Origin: Scalesia atractyloides
Lineage: Eukaryota > Streptophyta > Magnoliopsida > Asterales > Asteraceae
Direction of reading: 5' to 3'
Assembly: GCA_947069175.1 (NCBI GenBank)
Contig: CAMTDV010000013.1
Coordinates: 17,375,412 to 17,439,411, forward strand
Length of the DNA stretch: 64,000 nucleotides
Positions 46,701 through 59,272 of this stretch are shown here, piece after piece. The notes below the pieces were generated by a model. It did not search any database and had not been told where the DNA came from. It saw only the letters and a program-made list of their open reading frames with translations. The translations under genes were made by a program, and so were the position numbers. Each line of letters opens with the position of its first letter. Position 1 is the first letter of the stretch.

Positions 46701-47069
46701 AGTTTGGGCAATTTAGTCATTTTATCTATTTATTTAAAAAGGTATATTAAAAATAAAACAAAACGAATAAAAAAAAGAAGAGATATAAACACCCCTTCTC
46801 TCTCTAAACACCATAAAAAAGACTAAACTACCCTTATGTGACCAGACTTAACTGAAAGTTTTAATTGGGTTAGTGTCAAAGGATAGACCGTGCAAGGTTT
46901 TTAAAACGTAAAGGATGATTCCTGACATTTTTAAAGGTAAAGACATTCACCGAAATTTGGTATAAAGATAAATGACAAAAAGTGTAATTTACTCGTTATA
47001 TACTTTAATTAGGTGATTGATTAATTTTTGTTTTTAGAAAAAGTGATCCAGGCAGGATGGAGGAGGTGA
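43779..47069 (+). CDS. IQD: IQ67-domain calmodulin-binding protein (IQD), six coding exons, one frameshift
   Basis: IQD proteins bind calmodulin through IQ motifs and act as scaffolds at microtubules, plasma membrane or nucleus. Exons: 43779-43853, 43933-44199, 44734-44931, 45020-45094, 45529-46524 and 47038-47069. The start MGKSPGKWIKTVLFGKK is the usual IQD N-terminus. The IQ67 region (FRGYL | ARRAFRALKGIIRLQALVRG) is split by a phase-0 intron at the position characteristic of the family. Exon 5 is long, Lys/Pro/Glu-rich, and carries a DUF4005-type segment (LPSYMAATESAKAKLRAQ). The last exon ends in AGWRR. Near 46173-46177 the frame hits a stop unless one A is added to 'cgaag'; the downstream frame then joins perfectly to the last exon. 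Length would be about 545 residues, matching the IQD31/32 type. Either an assembly error or a recent mutation. Confidence 0.9.
45116..45454. mobile_element. Palindromic foldback element (GAGTAAAGTACA ends) in IQD intron 4
   Basis: 339 bp, inverted over most of its length. Outer blocks are GAGTAAAGTACACGGATGG and complement, with 'ggtccctgtggttt' inside. Flanks 'tttaaatata' and 'ttttaatata' are nearly alike. Same family as 50434-50768. Confidence 0.78.
46555..46994. mobile_element. Palindromic foldback element (GTAAATTACAC ends) in IQD intron 5
   Basis: About 440 bp. GTAAATTACACTTTTCGTCC on the left is complemented on the right, and 'tttgacactaacccaatt' and 'atgtcaggaatcatcctt' blocks also return inverted. 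Edges are uncertain by a few bases; the flanks are AT-rich and not a clear TSD. Confidence 0.7.
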
Positions 47070-48293
47070 GTACAGGTATCAGCGAATCCTTTATTGCAGG
47101 TTGGGTATTGATGTTATTGTGTTGTGTTAAATAGTTTGATGCTCATGTTTCTTGTTACTGGTTTGATAAAAAATGTTTTGTTTCTGGGTTGGGTTGGGTC
47201 ATAGTCAATGTCTGAATGTATAGTTATGAACCTAATTTTTTTTATTTTTTGATGTTGATGTGTTTTTTTTTCTTCTTCTTAATTTGCGTGATTAAGATGC
47301 TACAAGTCTGTAACCAGTGAATTACAAATACTCATCTTAGGACCTGTTATTGTATTAAAATGTAACAAGGCGAATAAATAGTTTATAACGCATCCAAATG
47401 GTTGACTCCTATTTCAGAAAACAGCAAATCAAACTACCTAGGTTGGTTGGATCGGTCGGACCAGCCAAATCATCGAAAAATGGTTAGGTTTGCTGTTGAG
47501 GCGGCTTTATTTAAAAAAAAGCGGTTCGAAGATGTAACCCATAGGTTTAATCGTCTGACTCAGTTTTAAACCAACGGTATGAATCTTAAAGCAACTGATT
47601 TTCTTTGTTTTGGACCAAGTTAAGCTTTTAACGGCTTATTATAACACCTTTACTGTTTACCAAAAAAAATCTATCGTAAACTCGAGTAAAATAATACCAA
47701 GCAAAATCACAAATCTGTCATTAACCAGAATTTAGAAGTTCCAAGAAGCATGGTTGCGTGCAAGTTTTAAACAAAACAAGATTTGATTATTGAGAGGTGC
47801 ATGACTCGACTTTGTAAGTCCCTTAGAACATGCGTAGTGGTGGTGGTGGGTTACCACCTCATCCCAAAGTGAGGCACCCCCAACCCCGGCGGCAGGTGTT
47901 GTTGCTTTTGGCTTGCCCACAACCACGATCATTGAACCGTGTGACAGCTTCCACGAGTAGAAGTAGGCGTAAATCAGTGTCCACTGAAGACGTATTGTTT
48001 ATGACTTGGACCGGGGTGTGGAGGATGCAAATATTTTTTGTACTGGTGTTTATCTACTTTTTAGTATTTATCATGTTTATGTGTATATTTACATTTCAGT
48101 TTTTAGAAACTAGTCAAATGAACAAAATGTTTTAGAAACATGTTTGTGACAACTTTCACGAAAAAATGGGTAAGGGGGAATGCAGATCAAGTCATGAAAT
48201 CATTTTAAAATGGAGAGATACTTGTCTAAAGATTGTACATTCTTTACGTCAACTACGTTGCTATTTTTTTTAATTGATTTTTCATTCTTTTTT
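47070..48293. other. Downstream of IQD
   Basis: The IQD 3' UTR probably extends to about 47370. 47720-48140 includes a GC-rich block ('ggtggtggtgggttaccacc') that resembles MITE sequence. Short open frames here show no recognisable protein. Confidence 0.4.
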
Positions 48294-49236
48294 GAGTAAA
48301 TTGTGGTTTTAGTTCCCATGGTTTAGTGGTTATTGCTATATTTTACAAAATCCTAATGTCTTGCAATTTACATACCAATGTTTCTATTTTATTGCGGTTT
48401 TGATCTACCACACTAACTCAATCAACTTTAATTAATTCTATCACATGGAAGGGGGGGGGGGGGGGGGGGGTTGTGCTAAGTAGAGGGTTGTTTTAAAATA
48501 TAGCAATTTAAAGTACAATTACTGTGGTAAAAAATGTGTTAATGTGGGTGCCTTGCAATTTTTAAACTAGTCGAAAAAACAAATATATACTATAACCGTT
48601 TCATAATTAATAGTTATATCTACTAAACCTAACTTGTTATTAAAGATTAAATCATCATTATGGTTTTAAAACTGTTTAGAAAATATTTACTTGTATTACA
48701 ACAGACATTTGAGGACACCAAATCAGAACACAAACTACTTGTTCTTGTTTGATAATCTCAAAGCAAAAGAAACCAAAAGGATTTGTAATATGAATTTGTC
48801 AAGACTATCACGCAAAAATGTTGTGTGTGCTCGTAAAGTTGAAACCTTCCTTTTATTAACACAGTTGAAACAGAATTATCTTACGTTTCTCATTGTGCGT
48901 ATGAGTAGATCTAGTTCATAACCTTAATCGTAATCGAAGTTGCAAAGTATAACTCTCATATAAAAAATTATAATTTAAGATTCAGAGTGAGGAGAAATAA
49001 AATGAGAGTTCTAGAAAAGTGAAGTTGATTAGCTTTCATTTGAATGGTTAATCACCAAAATACCTAGCACATGCCTCTCATGTGACTATGAATCAACTTT
49101 AAGTCAAATGAAGTTAGTGTTGTGGACCAAAACCGAAAAAAAATAGAAATCTTGATATTTAAATTGCAAGACATTTGAATTTTATAAAATATAGCAATGA
49201 CTACTAAACCACAAGGACCAAAACCACAATTTACCT
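48294..49236. mobile_element. Element with long inverted ends (GAGTAAATTGTGG)
   Basis: About 943 bp. GAGTAAATTGTGGTTTTAG on the left and 'CAAAACCACAATTTACC' on the right are inverted repeats about 90 bp long, including 'atatagcaat' and 'gcaagaca' blocks. Inside is a 20-base G run at 48451-48470. No transposase. Edges approximate. Confidence 0.65.
48451..48470 (+). repeat. Poly-G run of 20
   Basis: Twenty consecutive G. Length is likely to be unreliable in assembly. Confidence 0.95.
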
Positions 49237-49969
49237 TTTTTACGTGTTTTGCTAGGGTTTTTTTTTGGTTAAATCATGTAATCTTTTTTTTTAATTCAAT
49301 ATTGATGTTAAGTAATGTTTAATGTTTGTTTTATGTTACACATAATATAAATAATGTAAGAAATAATTAAAAACAATGATTATGTTATTATTACAAAATG
49401 CTCCACGTCCACATGACCACTACAGTCTACACCCCTCAAGCCATGTGTGGTTTCCACCTTTGCCCATATGGTGCTAAAATGTCGCCTTACAAGTTGCACT
49501 TCATTTTTACATTCGCAACACTACTACAAATGGTCTTATTGTAGTGAAGAATTTGGATATACCCATGGTATTACTTGTTTTATGGAAGTATCAACATGAA
49601 GCCTATATCATGCAAACTTAATACTTTCAATATGTTTTGCATGAAAACTTCTAAGTTCAAGCTAATTAATCAACTGTTGACTTTTCAAGAAATGAAGCTG
49701 TGATTTCTTAGAAGTCTCAAACTCAACCAACTTGTAAAATCCTCCAACTAACATCCATATCTTATACATCTAATCTAACCACCCATTAAAAACTACCAAA
49801 GAAAATCAAAATAAGATAATGATCAATCATTTACAACTTTTAAAAATCCTAACAAAGGAGATAGTTCACATACACCAAACAAAAAAAAAGGTTCAAAACT
49901 GAAATAAATCATAAGAATCTAAAAAAAGTCAGCAACAACAAAAGGATTACCAATCAAAGAGCGACCTTA

Positions 49970-51962
49970 TTATAACGTGGCGGTGGATGTTTTCTTGAAA
50001 TCAATCTTGTCAACTTTTACTTCTCCATCGATGAGTTCATAAACATAGACAACAACGCGTAAACCGTCAATGTCCATGAGAACAAAACTCGGGTTCACAT
50101 CATATGTGATGCTGCTGTACGCACCAGTGGCGGAACCAGGGTTTATGACCACGCCAGCCTCGTGTTTGTACGCCTTGAACTGATGAGTATGACCCATAAC
50201 CAGGATGTCAACATCCAGTTGTCTCTGGAGCATGGCTAATGAGTCCAGATCCCCCCATGGAACTACCTAAACATAGTACAAACGCTTGGAATAAAATAGA
50301 ATGAAATACAATAGTTGCTGAACTAGACATGGTTAACTTGTCTCAACCATACTAGGTTGTTCTATGAAAAGGTGTTTACAGAACAAGTATGATCTCACCA
50401 GGATACATAAACTTGCACGGTGTTAATTAATTAGAGTAAAGTACATAGATGGTCCTTGTGGTTTAACAAATTTTGGATTTGGTCCCTAGCTTTCCAAAAG
50501 TACACAGATGGTATGGTCCCTGTAGTTTTGCACTTTGTAACGCATTTAGTCCCCAGCTTTTTCCAAAAGTACTCGAATGGTCCCTGTGGTTTGCACTTTG
50601 TAACGCATTAGGTCCCTAACTTGGACATGCTAAAACCTTTAGATTTGTTGCCTGGGGACTAAATGCGTTACAAAGCGCAAACCACAAGGACCATTCGTGT
50701 ACTTTTGGAAAGCTTGGGACCAAATTCAAATTTTGGTAAACCACAGGGACCATCCGTGTACTTTACTTGTTAAATTATTAAACTCACCTGATGACCATGA
50801 CACAATCCAAGCTTGAATTGACCAATGGTAATAACTTTAGTCTCTGGATAACGAGAATCTTCATCATATTCACCTCGTGTTATATGCAAACTTGGACATA
50901 GGCTCTTCAAATAATCATGAACTTCCTGCTCACGGAGACATAAACCAGAGAAACATGTGATGAGAGAGAAGCCAGATCAACATCCAAAACATACTCGAAA
51001 TTTGTAAAAAAACACACAGTACACAAAGCAACTTTGTTTTAATAACTTTCATACAATATACATATTAACTTGCAGTGTAAGCATAACTTGATAACTATAG
51101 TGTTAAGCCTAAGGAATTACCTAAATTTGCAGGCAGCTAGCACGGAATGTAATCAAAGTTAAAGGATGCAAGTACAGCAGTCTGGCAAAATAAAATAGAA
51201 CAATACTGAGAGTCACACAGTCACACTCAGAACAAAAAGTAGGTAAAATGATAACGGAACTGCCAAATTTAGACATGAAAACCGATAAGAAACCCACATT
51301 ACCAATATTAGTGCTCGTTAAGACTTAAGAGCCTATAATTTTCAAATGATCATTAGTTTCTAAACAATAAACATACTTTAAAAGAAAGCAAAAACAAGGC
51401 TTACACTAACAGATATAGCGATATGAGACAGCTTGAAGAATCGAAGGTTGCGTTTTCTATCTTTTTCTCAATTTTTTAATTTATTTGTCACTGTACATTG
51501 ATCGCTTAGAAGCAAAGTTCCTAGCAAACGATCTTGAAATACTTAAAGGCTAATCCCTATAACAGTAAAAAAAAGAAGCTAAATTAAATCAATTTGCTTA
51601 AAGAACCAATCAAATTTCAATGATCCCTTAATTAGGGGTAAGAAACAAAGTTACAAGCATACGCTTTCGAAACGCTAAAATGCTAATCAGTAATCACTGT
51701 TGTTCTGAAACAAGAGTCGAAATGAAACAAATCGTGAACTATGGCAGTATAATCAAACAGCAAATCACATTTAAATAAATCTCTTAATAATAATAATAAA
51801 TCTAATAAACAACAATGAGTAAGTACTTACTTTGATACACAAATTACCAGTGCAAATAATATGCTGAATCTTTCCAGGAACAAGCATAGATTTGAACTTT
51901 GCAGGAAGATCAGGTGCCCTTTGTGGAATATGCAAATCCCCAATTGCCAATACCAACACCAT
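49970..51962 (-). CDS. VPS29: Vacuolar protein sorting-associated protein 29 (retromer subunit), three coding exons
   Basis: VPS29 binds VPS35 in the retromer core, which recycles vacuolar sorting receptors and PIN proteins from endosomes. It has a metallophosphoesterase fold without known enzyme activity in plants. Coding exons on the minus strand: 51962-51831, 50925-50788 and 50266-49970. Junctions are GT-AG and phase 0, giving 188 residues, near the family's 190. Motifs: LAIGDLHIP at 5-13, ICTGNL at 36-41, LCHGHQ at 85-90 and MGHTHQF at 114-120, the metal-site positions of the fold. The end, YELIDGEVKVDKIDFKK, is typical. The start at 51962 is preceded by a likely acceptor (TTGTTTAG near 51984), so the 5' UTR is probably split by an intron. 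Intron 2 carries a foldback element. Confidence 0.96.
50434..50768. mobile_element. Palindromic foldback element (GAGTAAAGTACA ends) in VPS29 intron 2
   Basis: 335 bp. GAGTAAAGTACATAGATGG on the left and 'GTGTACTTTACTT' on the right, with most of the interior inverted ('ctttgtaacgcatttagtcc' and complement). AT-rich flanks 'ttaattaatta' and 'ttaaattatta' are similar. Sister of 45116-45454. Confidence 0.78.
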
Positions 51963-52415
51963 CTTACCAACTTCAGTAAACCCTAAACAAACAAACAAAC
52001 TCAATTCAATGAAATGTAAACATCTAATTTACATATAAAATCATCCACCGACCGATCCTAGGGTTTAGTGAACCTGCAATCAAATCACTGAAATGAACAC
52101 AAGTAGATTCAATTACCTCAAGGATTTGACGATCGGGTGAATGTTTTAAGCGAATTGAGTGAAACCATCGACTAATTTACGGAGATTTACAAGAGTTCGT
52201 CACTAACTAGGTTTGTAATGAAATGATGCTTATTTATTTCATGTTTCACTCCCCTATAAAATGACTTATTTTGGAGCATTCACATTTGTATTTACGTTGA
52301 TGGGTTACTTTTTTTTCTTTTAACATTTAATTTTTTTCTTAAATACTTAAGATTTAACCTTGCTCTCTTTACAAAAAAAAAAAGTTATTTTTATACTACC
52401 GGACCAAAGTCTAAG

Positions 52416-52523
52416 TGGCATGGGTTTTTTTTAACGACTAAGCTTTTTTCTCCCCTGTAAATTATACCACTCAAGGATTGAACCTTGATATCCACACAAA
52501 AAATAGTTTCTCTTGACCACTAA
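52416..52523 (-). mobile_element. tRNA-derived SINE
   Basis: On the minus strand, 'TTTGGTTTAGTGGTCAAGAG' (A-box region) is followed by AAGGTTCAATCCTTGAG (B-box). The stretch is bounded by a 13-bp direct repeat, ACCAAAGTCTAAG (52403-52415 and 52524-52536). The repeat overlaps the SINE's own A-box area, so it may be part of a second truncated copy rather than a TSD. 52600-52690 has a further SINE-like B-box (GGGGTTGATTCCCCG on the minus strand). Confidence 0.6.
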
Positions 52524-53105
52524 ACCAAAGTCTAAGCCTTTAGGGTGTGGGTCGATAAAGGGGATCAGGAAGCCTACGTGGCCCCTTCTTCCATCCGCAA
52601 AACACCCCCACCCCAGATGGAGTATCCGTGCCCACGGGGAATCAACCCCGCCCTCCCCGAAACAATTTTTTGACCGTTTGATTTTGTACCGTTGGGGCAA
52701 GGTTCAATTTTTTTTTAGAACGAGGATACGAATCGATTGATGTAAAACTTCCTTTGAAACAGTGCTCTAAACAACTTGATTTTTGTTAATTAGAAGTCCA
52801 AATACCCGAATTGAAGCGTTGTTTTCGTCGTTTAGAGCATTATTTCGAGATAAGTTTTACATCAATAGATTCATATCCTCATTTTGATCAAAAGACAGAA
52901 AACATCGGTTTGTAATTTGAAAAAAAAGCTAACTTCATTATGTTTTTTTAACGCCGAACTACTTTACAATCAAAATAGAAGAGTTTGGATTATTGTGGGT
53001 ATAACTGAGTTGGGATTATTATCGGCCAAAAAAGAACTAAATCCAATTTACCTATATATGAAGTTCCTTGTGGATTGAACACTATCTTTAAAACCAACTC
53101 AAACA

Positions 53106-54075
53106 TACTTAGAACACGATTACTGGAGGGGTATGGTCCCAAAAACTCTGCGCCTACGCAACGCACCATACCCTCATAATGATAACAGGTCACAAGGATA
53201 CCTTGCGCCCAACTCGCAACGGTGCGCCATTCTTGAAACCAGCAAGTTGCCTAACAAACCTTGCGCACCTCTGCAACGGAAAGTTAAACTTTGAAGCGCA
53301 GGTCCCTGACCCTGTGCTGATTGATCAAACCTCTAGCCGCAAATTCCTAAAACATTGAGAACAAAAGGACCTAATCCCTACAACTCCACGCTGGTCGAAA
53401 AGCACTGATAAGGCCACGCGGAAGGGAGAAGCGCAAAGAGACATTGACCAAGTACAAGGGTACAAAGTGGCAGAGCTGTAACCCAATAACCGCTCGGCAG
53501 GTTGTGCTAACCACGTCACATGATGAACAGTCATGCAGTGGGCAGAAAGTACACAAGGACGTACACGTGGCACCAACCAACTCACGCCAGGGACAGTTAC
53601 ACGATCTCCATTAGCGGCTGATGACAGGTCCGACAACAAGGACAACTGCCAGGACACGTAGCTCCATCCACCATGCTGCCAGAGACCATTAACGGTCGAC
53701 GCAGAGGAGACAGAATGGATATTACTGGTTGTCGGTTCCAGGCCCATTAGCCCATCTCCTACACACCTCTCTTCGGCTAGGATCACACCACAAGGTAACG
53801 ACACATTATTACACACTGCTTTGAGCACTCACTAATTACTTGCTTATTACTTGCAATCCTTGATACTTATTTTCACACCGGAGTGTGGTCACGGAAAAAA
53901 CCCTTCCCCTTTCTCCGGTGACGAGGCTAACGACGTTTCTAGTTTTGCAGTGAGTTTGAAGCAAGATTATTCCGACGAGCAAACGAGAGATAACCTTGTA
54001 TGCAGAGACTCTGATCCATAACCCAGATATCTCCGCATACTCCTTGGTTGACGAGTGTATCTTCAGTTACATAAT
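53106..54075. other. GC-richer LTR-like block
   Basis: About 970 bp with base composition unlike its flanks. 'cacaccggagtgtggtcacgg' and 'ctccggtgacgaggctaacg' near 53873-53930 resemble leader motifs of plant Gypsy LTRs. Frames up to 167 codons are open on the minus strand (53828-53325) but show no recognisable domain. Ends and TSD not found, so the class is open. Confidence 0.35.
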
Positions 54076-56059
54076 CCAAGTCCTTTAATTTCTATATATA
54101 GATATTTTGATAGTTTGGACCCTACAAAACCAATAGGCCACTACTTGAATACTACTAATTTGACAGACCACAAAAACTCTCCATACCACTTAACAATCCT
54201 ATAAGTCTTGCATTTACTAATGCAATTTGTTGAAGGTACCAACCTTCACAACCCATAAAGCCCATACTACTAGTCTGGTACCAGGTCAATGGAGAGTGGC
54301 CACATGCAAATATGCAATGATGCAAATTTCCAACCACTATGGGCCTACTTTCTCTCTAGTCTTTTTAGTAACTAAAGTTTTTATTTTTTATTTATTTTTA
54401 ATTAGTTACAGTTATGCTCCTTTGGTATACACATATTACGGATCTATATTACTTTTTTTTATTGGAAGTTAGATGTTTGATCAATGATTTTCATAAAAGT
54501 AACATTTTAGTCTCAATCCTTTGGATGAGATTATCCTTTTCTATTAAATATAAAAAAAAATACTAAAATACCTTATAGGATTAAAGAATAAAAATTAATA
54601 TTATATATCTTTTGGTCTTGCCCTCTTCGTCACCTAGAGAGGGAGGGAGAGAGAGACAGAGTTTGAACTTTTAATAGAGGGGTCGAAAGTTTTAAAGGTA
54701 AAAAATTAAGCGGAGAGGAAACTAAATACATATATAATTTTTTCTTTTGAAAATTTTCATTAAATTTTACACTACGAAGAGAAAAAACAGGAGGGGCTGG
54801 GACCCCCCGGGCCAAACAAAGTTCCGCCCAAAGAGAGAGACTAAACGTCCATTCAAGGTCAAGGACTGAACATATTATTTTTATGACAATCACTTGACCA
54901 AACTTGTATTTTTAATGGATAATTTCGATTAAAATCATCACTGTTACATGTTAGTCGGAAATAGTCCTAACTAACAAAATATTTTGTAAAAATTCCAACT
55001 TTTAACTAATTTTTCCCAACAGGTTTTTTTTTCTAACTAAGGATTAACCTTCTTAGTTTTTTCTAACTTGGACTGCCTTATCAACAGTCCATCTCCTCAA
55101 AACTTTGCCATATAAGCAGTTCACAACATCAAAAGTTTGACTTTTTTGCCATATAAGCAATCTATGTCATCAAACTTTTGACATTCTTTGCCACATAAGC
55201 AGTCAACGTCAACAACAAACTAATTGGGTTAGATCTTAGTTAGAAAAAACTCATTGAAAGAAAAAATATTAAAAGTTGGGACTGTCGCAAAACATTTCGT
55301 TAGTTGAGATTGTTGCCGGTCAATAGGTAATAGTTGGGATTACTTAAATCTGTTTCTCCATTTTTTTAAATATATTAAAATTGTAACATGGGTATACCAT
55401 AGGACGAATCGTATAATTAATTCAAAAGTATTATCCCTCGTTCAATTGTAAAAAAACCATTCACCTCACATAACGCTATTCATTTTTTTGGTTCAATAGG
55501 TGGATGTGCCGTGGCATGCAATATTTTTTTTTTGGTATAACTTCAAAAGCTTTGTGTACAAACTTGATTGCATATGATATGGTTTACTTTTCTTTCCTCA
55601 AAGTATTAGTAAAAATACAAAATAACTCTTATGGTATAGTTTGAATTTTAATAAATCCTATACTTTATGAGTTTATTATTATAAAGCTTTGTCACTTTTT
55701 TTTATGTGGGTTTTGTTACCCTTTCAACTTAGTTTAATTGTTGTTATTTTCTATCATAACATGCTATAATACACATACATGGTTCAACTTTTACGTCTAC
55801 TTTTTATTCGGTTTAAAATCTTGTCTAAATGCTATATAGCTAGTTATGTATAGAAAATAGGCACATATTGGTTGGAGTTTTCTAGTGGCCCAAATCAGTC
55901 TAAAATACTGATTCAAGCCCAAGTTTGGTCATGGGCTCATGGTACAAGAGTTCAGACGAATGACTCATAATTTCTGTTTCTCAAAGGTTACATAAGTTGC
56001 CACTTTTTGGCATTTTGGGTGTTTATTAATTGGATTATATATGTTTGCTTATATGTTTG
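54076..56059. other. AT-rich intergenic region with one palindromic MITE
   Basis: 54915-55355 is a long inverted repeat: left blocks 'attaaaatcatcactgttac', 'cctaactaacaaaatatttt' and 'ccaacttttaa' return inverted on the right. 'gccatataagcag' units repeat in its middle. 54620-54850 looks like decayed repeat sequence. No gene supported. Confidence 0.5.
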
Positions 56060-56068
56060 TAATAAAAA

Positions 56069-57511
56069 GAGTTAAATGCTTGGTTGGTCCCTGTGGTTTG
56101 CAAAAATTTCAGATTTGGTCCCAGTGGTTTACTAATTACACGCGTGGTATCAAAACTTGTCAAAAATGAACTCGCTTGGTCCCTAGCCCTAACAGCAGTT
56201 AAATATCTCTGTTAAAAGTCCTCATGTGCTTGGCATATGAGGGTTATTTGGTCATTTCAGCCCAGCCCGTTATAAAAAAAGATAAATACCTTGTTGGTCC
56301 CAGCCCATTATAAAAAGAGATAAATACCTTGTTGGTCCCACCCCACTCCACCACTTCTTCTTCCCCAAACCACCACCACCATCTCATCTCCTCCACCACC
56401 ATAACAAATCAACCTCTGGTTTGTCGAATCTGAGCAGCAAAGGAGTTCAAAAACCCACCAAGAATGACCGACACAAAATGCCGTTTTCCAATCTTGTCTT
56501 CAATGAAGTGGCGCCAAAATCATCAACTCTTCCCGCCAAGGTCTGTACCTCAGGTAACCCCTACGGTGAGTGAAGCTGGCCAAGTTATAGCAGAAGTTTT
56601 GGCATCAAAGTGAAGATACGACCCCAACTCAGCACATAACATCCCCAAATCGTGATGCTGATTCATCGATAGAGGTGGAACGACAGATTTGGGTGCTAAC
56701 TTGGATCCGACGGCGACAATTTCATTCGATGAAGTTATTTATTCAATTAATCAACCGAAAGGGCCCAACCAGCAGGTAATTACTCCATCAAAATCCCCCT
56801 GTGTGATGAATTCTTTGTGTTCTGTTATCCCCTCTCCAGTTAAAGTTCTGGATTTTGATATGTGTTCTGAAGATTATGGGGAAAGGGAATGTGGAAAATG
56901 GAGTTAAGGGTAGTGTAGATGCTGAACAACAGGTTAATCAGACCAAAATACATGAACATTATGTTCAAGTGGAAAAGGGTACATGGGATAGGAGTTCGGA
57001 TGAAGTTAATGTCGATAGGAGTGGTAATGTAGGTGAAAACGCAGGTAGGGATTATGAGAACAACCCGACTACTCAATATACTACTCCTATGCCTCAGTTT
57101 AATGCTTGGAAAAATTCTCAACATAGAGGAATGTCGATTGCTGAACGAATCCAGAAAAGTGAGCTTGCTGCCTGTGTTCATATTGAGTATTTTCTGCCAA
57201 CTATAACACCTGAGTGGGAGTTCAATGGTGGTGGTGATGGAGGAGATGAGATGGTGGTGGTGGTTTGGGGAAAAAGAAAGGGTGGGATCAACAAGGTATT
57301 TATCTCTTTTTATATTTTTTTATAATGGGCCGGACTGAAATGACCAAATTACCCTCATATGCCAAGTACATGAGGACTTTTAACAGAGATATTTAACTGA
57401 TGTTAGGGCTTTATTTTTGACAAGTTTTGGTACCACGCGTGTAATTAGTAAACAACTAGGACCAAATCTGAAATTTTTGCAAACCACAGAAACTAACCAA
57501 GCATTTAACTC
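56069..57511. mobile_element. Mutator-like element with about 220-bp inverted ends (copy 2)
   Basis: 1443 bp flanked by a perfect 9-bp TSD, TAATAAAAA (56060-56068 and 57512-57520). The outer about 220 bp match those of 26014-27490 (start GAGTTAAATGCTTGGTTGG). The interior holds an open stretch (about 56689-57200, + strand, two overlapping frames, with segments such as MSIAERIQKSELAAC) that I do not recognise; it is probably captured sequence. No transposase domain. Confidence 0.88.
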
Positions 57512-57520
57512 TAATAAAAA

Positions 57521-58405
57521 AGGTTAACCAAATTGATAATTAACACAAATATTATTTAAATTGAATAATTGTGTGGTGGGAAGGGTGAGTTGACATACAT
57601 CATTTTCGTGGGTACAGTGTCCTATTAAGAGTATTTAATGACCACCTCATCTCTAATATCTACATGTTGAAGTTGGATTGTGACATTTGATTGTCCAACA
57701 AAATCCATGGTCCCATTTCTTTATACATTTGGTCCCATTTTATCTCAAAAATAACTTCTACTCTTTTCATTCAAAATACTTTTTAATCATTACCCTAAAA
57801 CTATATTATAGAAGTTTAAACGAGCATATTACATATATATATATGTTTACTAAGACGTTTTATAAATAAGAGATTTAACGTTAACATAAACGACTTCTGA
57901 CTCTCAGCTTACAATAATTATTAAACTTCTAATGACACAACATTGTTGGTGGTCTAATTAACATACTGATAACGATAACAAGATTTAAAATCATGACCTA
58001 CGATTAAGTATATTGGTGTAGTTGAACCAAAATGAATATTTTCATGTATTATCGAGGAGTTTTTAATTGTTTGGAGTGGTTACATTCCGAGTTATGTTAG
58101 ATCAAGACTTTAAGCCATGCATGCCATAGTTGTGAAGATGAATATCTTATTGCTAGTTTATAGCCATGCATGATAATCAGTTTACTCTTCAAGTCTTTCT
58201 CTCAAAGAAATGACATCAAATCATCGATTAACACAAGCGTCTCAAGAGACGAAATTAACACGAATATAAATACAAGCATGATTAATATCAATATCCAACT
58301 ATAATTTGAGTGATCAAATACAAAGATAGGCATTATAACCTGCAAACCACTACAAACAGATATGATTAATTAGGAAAATGCTGAAATACTTATATATCTT
58401 TGTAC
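57521..58405. other. Intergenic region downstream of the PRE-like gene
   Basis: AT-rich. It probably includes the 3' UTR of the PRE-like gene (toward about 58320). No gene or repeat of note. Confidence 0.45.
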
Positions 58406-59178
58406 TTAATTGTTATTAATTAAACTCCTAATAATGGAAGCTTGAGGACTGTCATCATCAATGGTGGACAACAAGCGGGAGAGACGATCACTAAGGTCAT
58501 CAACCTCCTTGTGCAGGCTTCTCACGTAGTTACAAGTCTCCTGCAACACCTTCGAAGCTGATGCCTACACAAAAATCATATTTTTATTATATTATATATT
58601 ATATATACATATATATCGAATCATTTGTGTATAAACTTTTGTCATATGTGCTACAGGTTGAGGGTTCAGTAAAACTAGGACTAGATTAGATGTGTACGTG
58701 TGAGTTAGCTTTTTAAAAAAAAATGTCATACGTCCGAGCAAGTTTATGATCTTTAAGTCTAGGATATTATAAATGAAACCCGACCATCGATCCGAACAAA
58801 CGAATTAAGATTGATTCATCATGATGAACGGTACTTATGTTATAGGATTGAGTAGTTTTTTCGGTTAGAAAAATATCTATGTACAAAAAAAGTTTGTTGT
58901 ACCGTGTATCTATGTATAACCAATAATTAGGTGTAGGGACATGACAAATACATTAAAAAGAACATTATTGAGTGGATTTTGATAGGATTAAGAATTAAAA
59001 ACCCTAGTCCAACAGTCTTTTAACAAACCATATGTCATAACTCATAAACATAAACATGAATTACCTTGTTGGAATGGCGGTTTCGAAGCTCGGGAAGAAG
59101 TTGTTGCAACTTGGAGACGAGTTCGATGATTTGATCATCGCTGATTCTTGGAGTACTTCCTCCGGATCTTCTCGACAT
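58406..59178 (-). CDS. PRE: PRE/KIDARI-type atypical bHLH protein, two exons
   Basis: PRE-family proteins are small non-DNA-binding HLH factors that dimerise with inhibitory bHLH proteins such as IBH1 and so promote cell elongation downstream of gibberellin, brassinosteroid and light signals. Exon 1 is 59178-59065 (38 codons) and exon 2 58564-58406 (52 codons plus stop), with GT-AG and phase 0, giving 90 residues; the family has about 90-95. The start is MSRRSGGSTPRISDDQIIEL. The helix-loop-helix spans about residues 13-72 (LVSKLQQLLPEL, loop RNRHSNKASAS, then KVLQETCNYVRSLHKEVDDL). The basic DNA-contacting region is absent. The single intron position inside the loop is the usual one. Confidence 0.95.
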
Positions 59179-59262
59179 TACGAATAATCGGACGTGAAAG
59201 ATGTAAGAAATTAAGCAGTTGAGTATGGAAGGTAAGTGAGTTAGAATGCATATAATGGGAGG

Positions 59263-59272
59263 TTATATATAT
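59263..59272 (-). promoter_or_regulatory. TATA box of the PRE-like gene, beside a G/C homopolymer
   Basis: On the minus strand, ATATATAACC reads as a TATA element 85-94 bases before the ATG. A run of 15 G on the plus strand (C on the coding strand) lies at 59292-59306, about 20 bases upstream of it. Confidence 0.55.

Noticed and set aside
51963..52004. Upstream in-frame extension of VPS29 (MSLFVCLG...)
   Set aside because: It runs across a likely 3' splice site (TTGTTTAG near 51984). VPS29 proteins begin at MVLVLA, which matches the ATG at 51962.
53325..53828. Minus-strand open frame of 167 codons
   Set aside because: It lies in a GC-richer LTR-like block where several frames are open. It shows no domain, no splice context and an unlikely composition.
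56855..57325. Host gene of 156 codons
   Set aside because: It lies wholly inside a Mutator-like element with perfect TSDs and inverted ends, so it is treated as cargo.
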